The notes under the pieces: generated by a model
Told to the model about the DNA's origin: nothing
Database searches by the model: none
Seen by the model: only the letters and a program-made list of their open reading frames with translations
Shown here: positions 1 to 12,025 of the stretch, in pieces
Position numbering within the stretch: position 1 is the first letter of the stretch
Layout of the letters: each line of letters starts with the position of its first letter
Origin: Haematococcus lacustris
Lineage: Eukaryota; Chlorophyta; Chlorophyceae; Chlamydomonadales; Haematococcaceae
Length of the DNA stretch: 64,000 bases
Reading direction: 5' to 3'
Assembly (NCBI GenBank): GCA_030144725.1
Contig: JASKMD010000004.1
Location: 1,236,911 to 1,300,910 of the forward strand
Translations under genes and position numbers: made by a program

Positions 1-132
1 ACCCAAGGGCAGTAGGGCCGTGGCTACTGCTGCTGCTGCACCCTACACTGCACCTGTGACGGTTGCTGCTGCTGCTGCACCCTACACGGCCAGCTGACCA
101 GCTGGCCAAACCAGGTGAGACCAGCCCCGCAC

Positions 133-3100
133 GTACTTGGGGTCAGAGGCCCCTCTGGCCTTCAGGGACAGCCTCAAACTGAAGGCTTGCTGCTGCTTGA
201 CAGCTGCCTCATACTGGGCACGGGCATTCTCTTGGCCTGGTCCGAGCTGCAAGTGGGGCAGGGGTGGTGGACCAGGTGCTTTACAGCCATACATGGCTGA
301 CACAGGCTTGGTGTGGCCACAGCATTGATTGGCATGGCGCATGCGTGAAGCAGGTGGTGATGCCAGTCTCCCTGGCCCTGCTGGACAGTCCTGGTATAGC
401 CCTGGCTGCGACCGTCTGCTGCCGTTGCCCCTGCCTCAGCCCACCGCCTTGACCCGTCTTCGCTTTACACGCTTAAGCACACACACGGTTACAGTGTTTC
501 ACACAAATAGGTGGATGTGAAGTAGGCTAAGCAGTGCCATAACACCCTGCTCCAGAGCTGGGTAAGGCAGCAATGCGGACAGCAATGCCCTGTGCTGCTG
601 CTGCTGCTGATGATGAAGGAGGAGGAGGAGGAGGAGGAGGTGGAGGAGGAGGAGGAGGAGGAGGAGGAGGAGGAGGAGGAGGAGGAGGAGGAGGAGGAGG
701 AGGAGGAGGAGGAGGAGGAGGAGGAGGAGGAGGAGGAGGAGGAGGAGGAGGAGGAGGAGGAGGAGGAGGAGGAGGAGGAGGAGGAGGAGGAGGAGGAGGA
801 GGAGGAGGAGGAGGAGGAGGAGGAGGAGGAGGAGGAGGAGGAGGAGGAGGAGGAGGATGGCCCGGCTGCGATGCACACAGACGAGCCACAGTGCACACGA
901 TGCTACCTACCTGGATACGCCCTGACGGCTAGCCGTACTAGACAGTTGCAGTCTCAAAGCAGCAGCACAGAGGGACGTACCTCGAAGAAGTCCCAGAACC
1001 CTTTGCCCAGGTCGTCCCTGCTGATGCCTGTCAAGCCCTCCCAGGCCTCGTTGGTGAACTCAATCTTCCAGTCAGATGTGGAGGCATCCACGAGCACTAT
1101 GCCCTCACTGCATGTGGATGGCCAGGGGCAGGAAGCAAAGGGTGCTGACATCACGTAGCATAGCCCATAGCCCGAGGTGTGACAAGGCTTGGATAGCAAA
1201 CACAGCACTCTGGTGCTTGTGGTGGTTGCAGAAAGAAAGAAGGAAAGAAAGAAAGAAAGGAAGAAAGCTGAGTAAAGCAAATGCTTGCGTGACATGGCCG
1301 AATTTGCCCTCTCAAGTTTTGGTTGTTCGCCCCTACACCTCAGGTTCGCCCCTACACCTCAGTCTACACCTCAGGTCATTTCTGCATTCACATTTCTGCA
1401 CTTCGCGACCCGTGGTGGGTGCAACACTGTGACTGTCGCATGCTAATCACTGGCTAATCACTGGCTAATCACTGGCTAATCACTGGCTAATCACTGGCTA
1501 ATCACTGGCTAATCACTGGCTAATCACTGGCTACTCACTGGCTACTCACTGGCTAATCACTGGCTAATCACTGGCTAATCACTGGCTAATCACTGGCTAA
1601 TCACTGGCTAATCACTGGCTAATCACTGGCTAATCACTGGCTAATCACTGGCTAATCACTGGCTAATCACTGGCTAATCACTGGCTAATCACTGGCTAAT
1701 CACTGGCTAATCACTGGCTAATCACTGGCTAATCACTGGCTAATCACTGGCTAATCACTGGCTAATCACTGGCTAATCACTGGCTAATCACTGGCTAATC
1801 ACTGGCTAATCACTGGCTAATCACTGGCTAATCACTGGCTAATCACTGGCTACTCACTGGCTACTCACTGGCTACTCACTGGCTACTCACTGGCTAATCA
1901 CTGGCTAATCACTGGCTAATCACTGGCTAATCACTGGCTAATCACTGGCTAATCACTGGCTAATCACTGGCTAATCACTGGCTAATCACTGGCTAATCAC
2001 TGGCTAATCACTGGCTAATCACTGGCTAATCACTGGCTAATCACTGGCTAATCACTGGCTAATCACTGGCTAATCACTGGTGTGCCCTGAACAGCCTGCA
2101 TCACCGCGCATCACTTACCGCTGCCCCACCCTTCTGTCTGATGCGGCAGCCAGTGCCCGGCACCGTGCAGGCGAGCCTGTGGCGGGTGCATCCTGGTGCA
2201 CTCTAACCTCCCACCTGCCATCACCCCACAGCCTTGACAGCCCTGTGTCCGGCCCCCACCCCACCTGAATGCCCCTATTGCCCGCAGCAGCTGGTCATTT
2301 TCCTCGTGCAGCGCCTCAGTCTTGGCCCGCTGCGCCGCCATGGCCTGGTCCCTCTCAATCTCGCGCACCACCATCTCCGCAAGGTTGGCCAGCAGCATGC
2401 CCTGCAGCCCGCACCCCACACAACACCGCCACACACCACACGCCCAGCTGCTGCTGCTGCTGCTGCTGCTGTCACAGCTGCAGGGATGCCGCAGGGGTGG
2501 CCCGAGCACAGTCGAGGCCTGGGAGCTGTGGTGCATGGCCCAGCACCTCAGCACTTCCTGCACCCCCTCCCTTCCTCCGGACCCCCTCCCGCTGGCACTG
2601 CTCCAGAGCACTACGCCGACTGCCTGCCTGGCCTCTCATCATGCAGCTTCTCTTCCTGTCCTGTCCAGGCCTGTCCTGTCCAGTCTGTTAATGTCTGGTT
2701 GCTGAAGGTGCTGGTGACAGATCGCTACGCCGGCTGCCTGCCTGGCCTGGCCTGGCCCAGTCTGGTGGGCACTTGCTGGCTGACGGTGCTGGTGATGGTG
2801 CACCGGGGTACAGGTGCAGAGGTGCACAGGTGGACAGGTGGACAGACACACAGAGGTGCAGGGGTACAGGTCGAGTCCTGGGAGCTGTGCTGTGCTGTGT
2901 GTGGCCTGCACCTGTGAGGGCAGCCCGGCTCACCTGGTCTGGCCCAAACGCGCGAGGCTGGCGATCGATCACGCAGCTGCAGCACCAGGCACCATGCAGT
3001 CAGGCAGCAAGCAGTCAGGCAGGCACAGGGGCACCGGGCACAAGGGGGCACGCAGTCAGGCAGGAAGGCAAAGAATGCCAGGAGAACAGCTAGGCAAGAG

Positions 3101-6100
3101 CTAGGCAAGAGGCAGGCATTGCAGGAAGAAATGCCAGCAGACACAGCCAGGGATCAGCCAGTACAGCCATGTTGAGCACGGCCGCATAGGCGCAGCCACA
3201 ACAGGCATGGAGACAAAGATGAGCATGGAGTAGGCTGATGAGCTGAGAAGCTGGACAGGGCAGGAAGAGAAGCTGCATGATGAGAGTGGCACCAGAAAGT
3301 AGAAAGTGCTACAGGTAAACAGGTGAAGAGGATCACAGATCAGTAGGCAGGCAGGCAGGCAGGCACCACTTGGGCAGGCCCTGCCTCTGCTCCATGTCCC
3401 AGCTGATGCTTCTATGCGCCGCTCCATGTCTGAGCTGATGCACCTGCTCTAGGCTGCTTGCTGCACCCCTCCTGCTGCTCACCCACCCCCTACACCCTCC
3501 CCCCAGCACCTCACTTCACTTACTGTACCCCCTCCCCTCCACTCCTCCGACCCGCATCCCGCTGGCACCAGAGAGCTATGGCCTGGGTTAGCCCACCCTG
3601 GCGGACACTTGTTAGCTGGCGGTCCTGGTGACCAGCTTGTCTCCTGTCCACTGCTTGGTGCACCCCTCCTGCCGCTCCCCTATCCCCTGCACCTTCTCCT
3701 ACGCTCCCCACTCCACCCCTTGCCTCTGCTGCTCTGGCAACTGAGCAGGCCTAACCCTCGCAACCCCCCAGAGTGACATCAGGCGCTGGGCTGCCTTGGC
3801 TGCACCCACAGTGAGCCCAGACGCATCTTGTTGCTGGCCACCAAGGGGCAGCCGGCGTAGAAGCGGATGTCAGGTGGCCCCGTTACCAGCATGTTGGCAG
3901 AGAAGCGCGCGTCCTTGGTGGCGTCCTCCACCACCAGCACCTCTGGGTGCTGTGGCAGCAAGGTCCTGCACATTCAGAACCACACCCCGCGGAACCCACC
4001 ATCAGCCATGTACCAGGCCTGTGGTGCAGGGTGGGCTTCGACCATGGCATGCTCAGTCTTTGAGTATGTGTGTTCTTGGTGATGGTGTTGGTGATGGTGT
4101 TGATGTTTGTTGGTAGGGGTGTGGATGGTGAGGGTGGTGGTGAACCAGTGCGCAGGCGCGTCTAGCTGTGACACCCAGGCATCCTGGCAGCCAGGCAGGC
4201 ACCTTTAATGCCAGGCGGGCAACCCGGCAGCCAGGCTGAGCCCAGGCAGCAAGATCAACCATGTACGACCGGCCTCAATCCCATGGGCAACAGCCACTGC
4301 CCTGGCTGCTGCCTTGGCTGCTGTTCATGCCTGTGGCTGCTGCTCCTGCCCTGACGGCCTTGTGGCCATCACCCTCGTGTGAGTGAACAGTACTAGAACC
4401 ACCATCCTCATGCTCACCATTGCATGATGCGATGTGATGGTCACAGCTGTGTGATTCGCCACCATGGCATGAGGACTGCGGGTCCATGCTTTGCCACCAA
4501 GATTCCAGCGGCAGCAGGTCTGTTAAGCTGCACCTGCCAGAGGCGTCTGTCTGTTTAATGTAGCTGGCGGCTGTGAGCAGCATGTGTGGTGTGACCAACC
4601 CTTGAAGGTGGGTGGTCACACTCTGGATGCCATGTGGATGTGTGACGGCCCTGCGTCCCCAACCACCCACCAGGCACAGAAGCTGGACTTGCGGTCCGTG
4701 TGGTCCGTGTCCAGGCCCTGCACGCTCTTGAACCACTGCCGTTCCTTGTCCACCAGGCTGACCAGGGCGATAGGCACCTGCGGGCCAGGCAGCAGGCAGC
4801 AGGACAGCTACAAGAGGTGCCCCTGTCATACTACAAGGCAGCATACAAAACCCCTTGCCTCTAATGCTAGTCTCGACCATGCCCAGGCAGAACACTGCAG
4901 CTACAGTTGCAATGTATACGGACATGATTTGGCAAGGATTTCAACATCATCGGCGAATGCCACGTGATGATAATGATGATGATGATGACGTTATTGATGA
5001 TGACCACACCTTGCCTGATCAGCCACAGCAGCAGTGAACGCAACGCTGAGCAATGCTACACACAGCCGCCTCCAAAGGCAGGTCAGGTGCATGGAGCAGG
5101 GGAGGCACGCAGTGCATGGGGCACCTGCCCCAGTGCCACACACCTTGAACATCATGCATGCCAGCTTTGTGATCTCATCAAAACGGCGTTCTGGTGCTGT
5201 GTCAAGAATGTTCAGGTTGCACAGGTGCTGCCTGCAGGGAGCAGCCCAGCGAGCCAGGAGCATGAGGCAAGGCATGCCCACATCAAGCGAGCATGGACCA
5301 TAGCATGTTGCGTCTGAAGAGGATGTTTGATTCAGCCACACTGACAGGCAAATGATGCTTGTACTAATCATGTACTAATCATGTACTAACCATGATGATG
5401 AATGTTGTGACTTCAGAGAATGGGTGGGTAATGGCATCAGCACAGCGTGAACCATGGTGAGGCAGCATATGCACAGGTGATGGCCTGCAAAGAGAGTGAT
5501 ATGGCAGATCAGCATGGCCTACCACAGATCTTTATACATACACATTTTCTATACTGCTTTGTGATGATGGGCAACACCTCGCTGCTAGTACTGCTGATGC
5601 CACTGCTGCTGCTCCTGCCATTGCTGCTACTTCCAGCTGCTGCTTCCCTCGCTGCCGCTGCTGCTGCAGCCACTGCCACTGATGCTGCCACTACTGCTGG
5701 TGACGATGATGCACGCCATTGCCAAGAAGTAGCAGCAGTTGGGTGTTGTCATTTCCTTATTACCACTGTTTGTTCAAATGTAGTCCTAGTATTTCTTCTG
5801 ATGGTATGCACAAATGATCAACTGCATGGTGTGGTGTCATGCAGGCAACTGGTACTGACTGTCGGGGCTCCTCATCCAAGGGGGCAGGTGCCCCATGGTA
5901 CACATTGTCAACGTAGGCAGTGTGCGAAGGGACGTACGACAAGGTGGCCGAGGTAGGGTCCGAAGCCAGGTCAGATAGTGAATCGACATTGCCTGAGGGT
6001 TGCGCGGGGTATTTGTTGTGTTGGCAGGTGCTGTCGGGATGTGCTGCGGGCTTGCTGGCAGGGGAGTCGGGAACAGGTCGATGCCAACAGAACCAGCTTG

Positions 6101-6110
6101 CCAGTCCCAT
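133..6110 (-). CDS. GAF-PAS sensor protein, 3'-truncated by window edge
   Basis: I do not recognise a named gene, but the domains are clear. Eight exons join in phase on the minus strand: 6110-5860, 5231-5144, 4777-4671, 3965-3810, 2976-2934, 2401-2265, 1107-981 and 246-133, giving 341 residues. Residues about 1-84 look disordered. A GAF domain follows (about 85-225), with [41 protein letters not shown] and [15 protein letters not shown] charged helix ([19 protein letters not shown]) probably forms a coiled-coil linker. A PAS domain starts at about 256 with [20 protein letters not shown] and [19 protein letters not shown]. In volvocine algae such modules often precede a protein kinase or cyclase domain; none is visible here because the gene runs off the left edge. 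The ATG at 6110 is the first one in frame and is less certain than the domains. Introns carry several tandem repeats. Confidence 0.82.
617..857. repeat. GAG/GGA trinucleotide array
   Basis: About 80 units of GGA, nearly pure after one GTG interruption. It lies in the intron between the PAS exon (981-1107) and the last visible exon (133-246) of the sensor gene. It keeps all frames open on both strands, so the long ORFs over it are artefacts. Confidence 0.95.
1230..1267. repeat. GAAA/GGAA purine tract
   Basis: Short purine-only stretch of GAAA and GGAA units in the intron upstream (in gene direction) of the PAS exon of the sensor gene. No function is evident. Confidence 0.8.
1443..2080. repeat. 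11-bp minisatellite, 58 units
   Basis: Head-to-tail copies of an 11-bp unit, CTAATCACTGG, span 638 bases, exactly 58 units. A CTACTCACTGG variant occurs as a pair near 1530-1550 and as a run near 1850-1890, suggesting spread of the variant by local slippage or conversion. It sits in the sensor gene intron between exons 2401-2265 and 1107-981. There are no spacers, so it is not a CRISPR array. Confidence 0.95.
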
Positions 6111-6912
6111 TCAGATGAGCCGGCAATAAGTCCAGAGTTGTCACGCAGCAACAGAAAAAGCCAAGTATGCTTGCAATCACAATTCGCGCATGAAACATAC
6201 AAGTGTATCTGTCGATGTCATTTTTGGCGTTGCATGCGCCTTCACGCCTTGGCTCCCCATTCCTGACAAACACCGAGATATCTTCTGTAGAAAAGTGGGG
6301 CTCGCCTCACCTGTCTGACATTTACCATGCCGGCATCCACCATGCCGGATCCCAATGCCGGCATTGGCCAAGTTTTTCCTTACTGGTCACTAGGGAGCGA
6401 CCGGCCCGACTATAATTATATTTATAGTTTTATATGGCTTGAGCACTTTTATAGCTTTTATAGGTCCTCGAATCTTGCATCCGCTTCCACCGCCGACCAG
6501 CGCAATGGCTGCGCCTAGCCCCGATGACCCCAATGCGCTAGGGTCGGATGGTCTGCCCAAGTTTGCCCATACCACCACGCAAACCTTGGAGGGAAGGAAA
6601 GCACTGTCGTTCAGGTGTAGAACCAGGTCAAAGGCTTCACTACGCGCGCCAGTTATCGCCAATCATCGCCAGTTATTCGAATCAGCTCGATGAATAAGCT
6701 GGTCGTCATCGCAAGAGCAGTAGCCAAGAGCAGCAGGTAGGAGGCGCTTGGAGCGTCAGCTTGGACTTCCGGTGAGTGCACATGCAGCTGGGGTGTTAAT
6801 CTTGTTCATCTGCTTGCTAAGCCTTAGCTGACTGATAATACAGACAGCTGGAGCATGACAGGTGTAGCATGGCTTGGTGGTTGCAAGCAAGGCAGCAACG
6901 GTGTAGAGCAGC
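6111..6912. other. Intergenic region upstream of the sensor gene, AT-rich patch
   Basis: This is the 5' side of the minus-strand sensor gene. An AT-rich patch at about 6409-6465 holds several TATA-like words, including the palindrome TATAATTATA. Downstream of it on the plus strand an ATG at 6505 opens 62 codons (MAAPSPDDPNALGSDG start) that could be the first exon of a divergent gene, with a possible GT donor near 6617. I found no continuation, so I do not call a gene. Confidence 0.4.
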
Positions 6913-7045
6913 AGCCAACAAGGAGGTAGCAAGGAGTCAGCAAGGCATGACTGATAATACAGACAGCTGGAGCTTGGAGCGGGCAGCCTGGAGCGCGCAG
7001 TCTGGAGCTGGACGTTGTTGTGTTGTGTTGTGTGTTGTTAGGGTA
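6913..7045. repeat. 133-bp dispersed repeat preceding a CCCAG array (copy a)
   Basis: The 133 bases directly before the CCCAG array recur at 12626-12758 and 27301-27433, each time followed at once by a CCCAG array. Copies a and b lie in the same orientation on either side of the first transposase gene. The motif TGATAATACAGACAGCTGGA occurs here and, in a partial extra copy, at about 6833. Confidence 0.9.
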
Positions 7046-7230
7046 CAGCCCAGCCCAGCCCAGCCCAGCCCAGCCCAGCCCAGCCCAGCCCAGCCCAGCC
7101 CAGCCCAGCCCAGCCCAGCCCAGCCCAGCCCAGCCCAGCCCAGCCCAGCCCAGCCCAGCCCAGCCCAGCCCAGCCCAGCCCAGCCCAGCCCAGCCCAGCC
7201 CAGCCCAGCCCAGCCCAGCCCAGCCCAGCC
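7046..7230. repeat. (CAGCC)37 pentamer array
   Basis: Pure array of 37 units of a 5-bp repeat, C-rich on the plus strand. It follows the 133-bp repeat and ends at CGCAATTC. Both strands are open in every frame, so the repeat-only ORFs over it are not genes. Confidence 0.97.
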
Positions 7231-7870
7231 CGCAATTCACTTTTTTGCGCCATCTTTGATCCATGTAATTCTTCCACCGTTGGGCTCTACATCTCACAAC
7301 GGTGTCGCTAGCAGGTTAGGCCCTCTTTTGTCGATTGTACTGCATTGTCTTCGATTGTCTGATTAGCTTCGCAATGTCATTCTCCATCTGTTTATATGCG
7401 TGTCGCAACAGGAGAGATGAATTGGTGGCCGGAGGCATTTCCGTGCCGAGCAGCCTATGCTGCCGTCGGACTCGCAACTCGCGATTACTTCCCAGGCAAG
7501 CACGGGGTGTTGTTTCTTAGTGCGTATTGCTTACGATGCTAAAACATGCAACCGAATCTGCTGACCAGCACAGGTGCTTGGCCGTTTTGAGGATCAACAC
7601 CAAACCCACACCAGCCCAAGGGTCTCCCAGGCAGCAGTGCAGCAAGGCAATCAGCCATTGAAAACAGTGAGCAAGAGGTGAGTAAGGTTGTAATATACCT
7701 CACCTTGTCTAGGTCAGTTTGATGTTCACTCGCACACTTCCGCAACGCATGACAGGCATGAACAGCTGAGGGTAGCACACTGCAGTCCCCAACCTGATTT
7801 TCATGCATTGTTTTTTATAGGTAGTGTCTCTTATGTGGGCCTGACATGGTTATGTGTATTTTGTTGCAGG
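7231..7870. other. Region between CCCAG array and transposase start; contains left breakpoint of the duplicated block
   Basis: No gene is supported. The near-identical duplicated block begins at 7641 (AGCAAGGCAATCAGCC); sequence left of that is unique. A typical intron end (TTTTGTTGCAG) just before 7871 implies an unseen upstream exon or a 5'-UTR intron for the transposase gene. A 90-codon minus-strand ORF (7539-7808) crosses the breakpoint and changes its C-terminus in copy 2, so it is probably not coding. Confidence 0.6.
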
Positions 7871-10800
7871 ATGCCATCCAAAAGATACCACCCCTATGGG
7901 AGCAATCCATCAGTAAGGAATGAGCCCAACGCTAAGCGTTGTGCTGTGTGTGAACTCACATCGCCAGCCAAGAACAAGGATGGGTTTGTGGTGGTTGAGA
8001 AGGTCGGGGAGGACGCATGCCACGGCCCCTACCTGATTGTCTTTGGCCACGCTAGTGTGCTGAAGGGCAGCGTGCTAGTTGCATGCCAACGTGCAGGGCT
8101 TGCCCCCCTGGCGCATAGAGATTGCGTCAGAATGCACCAGAAGCAACACCCCCCTCCTCCCTCCCCACCCCGGCAGCCACCTCCTCCTCCCCCCTTCTCC
8201 CTCCCCCCCTCCTCCCTCCCTCCCCACCCCACCTCACCCCACCTCCTCCCTCCCCCCCTCCTGCCTCCCTCCACATCCTCCTCCTCCCTCCCCACCCCGG
8301 CAGCCACACCTCCTCCCCCCTCCCCGCCACACCTCCTCCCCCCTCCCCCCTCCCCCCTCCCCGCCTCACTACATGGCCAGACCCTGGAGCAGCAGCCCCC
8401 TCCCACCTCCCTGCCCCCCGAGCTGGATGACCAGCACAAGGATCAAGTGTCTCCATGCCCCTCCCCCCCGCCTCCCCCCCCGCTGCAGCCACCCTTGCCA
8501 CCCTCCCCTCCCCGACCCTCTCCTCCAACCCCTCCCCAGCAGCCACAGCAGCCACCACCCACCTTCATTCCCCACAAGTAAGTAGTAAGGGCTGTGGTTG
8601 AAGCTATGTGTCAGGTGCCAATGATGTGGTCTACAACCTGTGTAATGTGTCTTTTGTTTTGCAGGTGTTGGCAATGTGGTGCCCTACAACAGCCCGGAGG
8701 CTACCCCCAGGTCGACCATCACCAGCCAGAGCAGCCACAGTTTGACTATGAGGCAGAGCTTGCCTTGGTAGCACAATTCCAAGAGCAGTTCCATGAGCTG
8801 GATCAGGCATTGACTGCCTTGCAACCACATCCAGACCCACCAGCACAGCCTGCCAGGACCCCACTGAGGCTGTTCAACCGGTTTGCTTTGCTTGACCTGG
8901 AGTCTGGGGTGCAACAGGAGCAGGAGGTGATTGAAGTGCAAGTGCTGCCTTCGGCACGCAGCCAAAAGCGTCGCCGCTTGCTGCTGGCCACACCTCCAGG
9001 CCACCCCACCCTCCCCACTCTCCCCACCCTCCCCACTCTCCCCACCCTCCCCATCCTCCCCACCCTCCCCACCCTCCCCATCCTCCCCACCCTCCCCACC
9101 CTCCCCACCCTCCCCACCCTCCCCACCCTCCCCACCCTCCCTCCCCACCCTCCCCACCCCACCCTCCCTGCAGCAGCCCACCCCACCCTCCTTGCAGCAG
9201 CCCACCCCACCCTCCTTGCAGCAGCCCACCCCACCCTCCTTGCAGCAGCCCACCCCACCCTCCTTGCAGCAGCCTACCCCACCCTTATAGCAGCCCTCCA
9301 GCCCTCCAGCCTTGGAGCAGTCCTGCAGCAGGTGCAGCCAATGTTGTTGCCTGTCAGGGGCTCTCAGAAGCGACAGCGTACAGAGCCTCCCTCTACAGCT
9401 ACACCTGACCTCACCCCCACAACAGCCGCCACCACCAGCCCTGCAGCCACATCCCACTCGGTGGTGTTGCGTTACATGGGCAATGTGGCCCGTTTCCTTC
9501 AGCAGTTGTCTTGGAGTGACAGGGCTGCCGTCATTAGCCTGCTTCAGAAGCAAGGCATCATTGAGCAACCAACAGTGCTCAGCTCGCACATCTTAGGTGC
9601 CATGGTTCTAGAGCGCATGAAGATCCTAAACAAGACCGGTACTTGTGGCAAGGCTGGAGGGCAGCGCCTGTCTGACCTGCAGGCAAAAGCTAACCTAGCT
9701 CGCTTGGTGCCCCCAGAGGTGAAGGAGCAGCGTCGTATCACAGCGTTTGCAGAAGCCTCCGGTATGGACAGAGCGGCTGTTGCACAAGCAGCTAACGAGA
9801 ACGCTACAACACTCACAACAGACCCCACCGGTCGCTTGTTGTACTTCACTGAGCGCTTTGACCACCGCGGCAACCCTGGGATCAGCCAAGCGCAGTTTGA
9901 TGGGGTACGCCAGGCCTGGCATGACTACACCAAGCCATCTCCTTCTGTTAAGGACCTGTGCCAGTTCTCTGAGCGCATGGTGGCCGGGTGCGTTGCTCAG
10001 CTAGGCATGCATGGGGTAGGCAGAGGGGTAGTGGGGTAGCAAGAGAACCCTCAATGGGCATGCATGCATGGGGTAGGCAGAGGGGTAGTGGGGTAGGCAT
10101 GGGGGATCATGGAAGCAACAATTGTTCAGCACGTGACAACTTGTCATGCATATCATGCTTGCGCAGAAGCCAGAAGAGGACTCTTCTCACGGAGACAAAG
10201 CGATACTATGACAGCTCAGAGGAGGAGATATGGCGGCAGTATTTCGAGAACTTTACTCCTTGTCGTGAAGCAAGGGGGCCAGTGGCGCTGAGTCTGTTTG
10301 GGGAACTGAAGCCTCGATGGGTCAAGAAGCTCACTGAGGCTCGGAGGCAAGTGTGCGTGTGCCGGACTTGCTGCAACATCAATTTCCTCCTCAAAGCCCT
10401 GGCCAAACACAAGAGCCTCTTGCAGCTGCCTAGCCTTGTGGACCCCCCAGAGCCCCACCCCCAGCCCCACCCCCAGCCCCACCCCCAGCCCCAGCCCCAG
10501 CTCCAGCACCAGCCACTAATTGATGACGGTGATGAAGACATTCACTCACCATTCTCAGATCCTAATCACGAGTTTGAGCACGGGGCAGCTGCATCCAGCC
10601 ACCAGACCACCACCTCCCAGATCCCCACTCTCAGTGCCAGTGTTGTACGTGCCATGTGCATGTGCCCATGTGACGCTGGTGTGCATCACATAGAGTGCAT
10701 GCGTCGGTCTTGCTCAACGTGCAAAAGCAAGCATCTGCATCTACAGCCGGGTGAGGATGGGTCCACCATGTTGCTAGTGAAACAATATGCCCCCAAACAG

Positions 10801-12025
10801 CAAGAGAAGGGTCCACAAAAGGTAGAGTTAGTGTACCTTGAGCACAATGTGCATGAGGCATTGGCTTTGCTGAATCAGCAGTTGCCAGAGTACATATGGC
10901 ACCATCATATAGCACACCACCAGCTTGCCACATTAAGGGGCGCACCAGACAGCTGTACACAGCAGTCACCCTGGCATGGTTGTCATATCCTGTGACTGGT
11001 CAGAACGCTTCACTGTGCAGCGGCCACAAGAGATTCAATCAGAGCACTGGTGCCCACACACTGTGGGCATCCTTGTAGCATGTGTGTATTTCAAAACTGC
11101 CAGTGATGCCTACAGGGAAGAGACGGTTTATGTCTTGACAGATGGCAATGATCAGAGCGCACCAGTCACACAGGCCGCATTGTATCAGGTGATTGCCCAC
11201 TTAAAGCACAACGCTGGCATGGACTTGCAGGAGTTGTTCATGTGGTCTGATGGTTGTGCAGGGCAGTTCAAAGGTACCCCAGCATTGCAACAACATCGTC
11301 GCATGGCACTGAACTTGTCTGTGCCATTGTGGTGGTCGTATGGTGCCACCTCCCACTTCAAGGGCAGGCATGACTCGGAGGGTGGAGTCTTAAAGCATAA
11401 GCTCAGGGATATGGTCCTTGCAGATCATGATGGCTTGGCCACGTGCAGGGCTCAACAGCTGACAGCTGCTTTCAATAAAAAGCACACAGAGCCTGCATCC
11501 CAAGTTGGTGCATGCAAGGCCCACCGGGACAGGGCAAAAGTGATGAGGAGGGAGTGCTTGGTGTTGGATGAGGGGTTGGTGAAGGAGTGCTACAAGCAAG
11601 ATGAGGATGCCGACAGCTTCAAGGGTACAGTACAAGGGTCTCGTGCACAACACAGCATGTATTATCCTGCTAATACCGAGGGTGAGCTCATGTGGTCAAT
11701 GACGGCATGTGCTTGTGGTGCACGCATGAGCAACCCCCCTCAGCCGTGTGGTGCACAATGCCGTGGTTCGATGCCTCTTGAGCCAATGCCCATGCTGCTA
11801 GACAAGGAAGCTGCTAGGCAAGCTGCTTTGAATGCAGAATGTATTAGGCTCATGCGCTTGGACACCCCTGATATGCCTCAATTTGATACACTGAACAAGG
11901 ACCTATTGAAAGCATGGTGCAAGCACAATAACATCAGAGGGGTGTCAAGTAAATCAAAGAATGAGTTGCGTGACATGTGCCTGCTGAAGTTGAGGAAGAA
12001 GGTTGAGGCACCACGGCACATGTAA
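7871..12025 (+). pseudogene. DDE-type transposase-like gene with SAP domain, copy 1 (one frameshift)
   Basis: Three exons join in phase: 7871-8577, 8665-9987 and 10167-12025. The total is divisible by three only if one base is removed near 10932-10937 (TTAAGGGG), giving about 1295 residues. In order: a Cys/His-rich N-terminus (CAVCEL, CHGP), long proline-rich tracts, CWQCG, a helical region (about 460-680), Cys-rich VCVCRTCC and CMCPCDAGVHH segments, then a probable RNase H-like core. Candidate acids are D in ISCDWSE (10994), D in WSDGCAGQF (11249) and E in HDSEGG (11378). A second Cys cluster (CACGARM, CGAQC) and a SAP-like segment (DLLKAWCKHNNI, SKNELRDMC) end the protein. I know this core from widespread uncharacterised eukaryotic proteins but cannot name the superfamily. 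The frameshift may be decay, a recoding site or a homopolymer sequencing error. Confidence 0.7.

Noticed and set aside
1443..2080. Possible CRISPR array
   Set aside because: The 11-bp units abut directly with no unique spacers, and the genome is eukaryotic.
6505..6693. Short plus-strand gene starting MAAPSPDDPNALGSDG below a TATA-rich patch
   Set aside because: Only 62 codons with no recognisable feature and no continuing exon found; kept as a note under the intergenic region.
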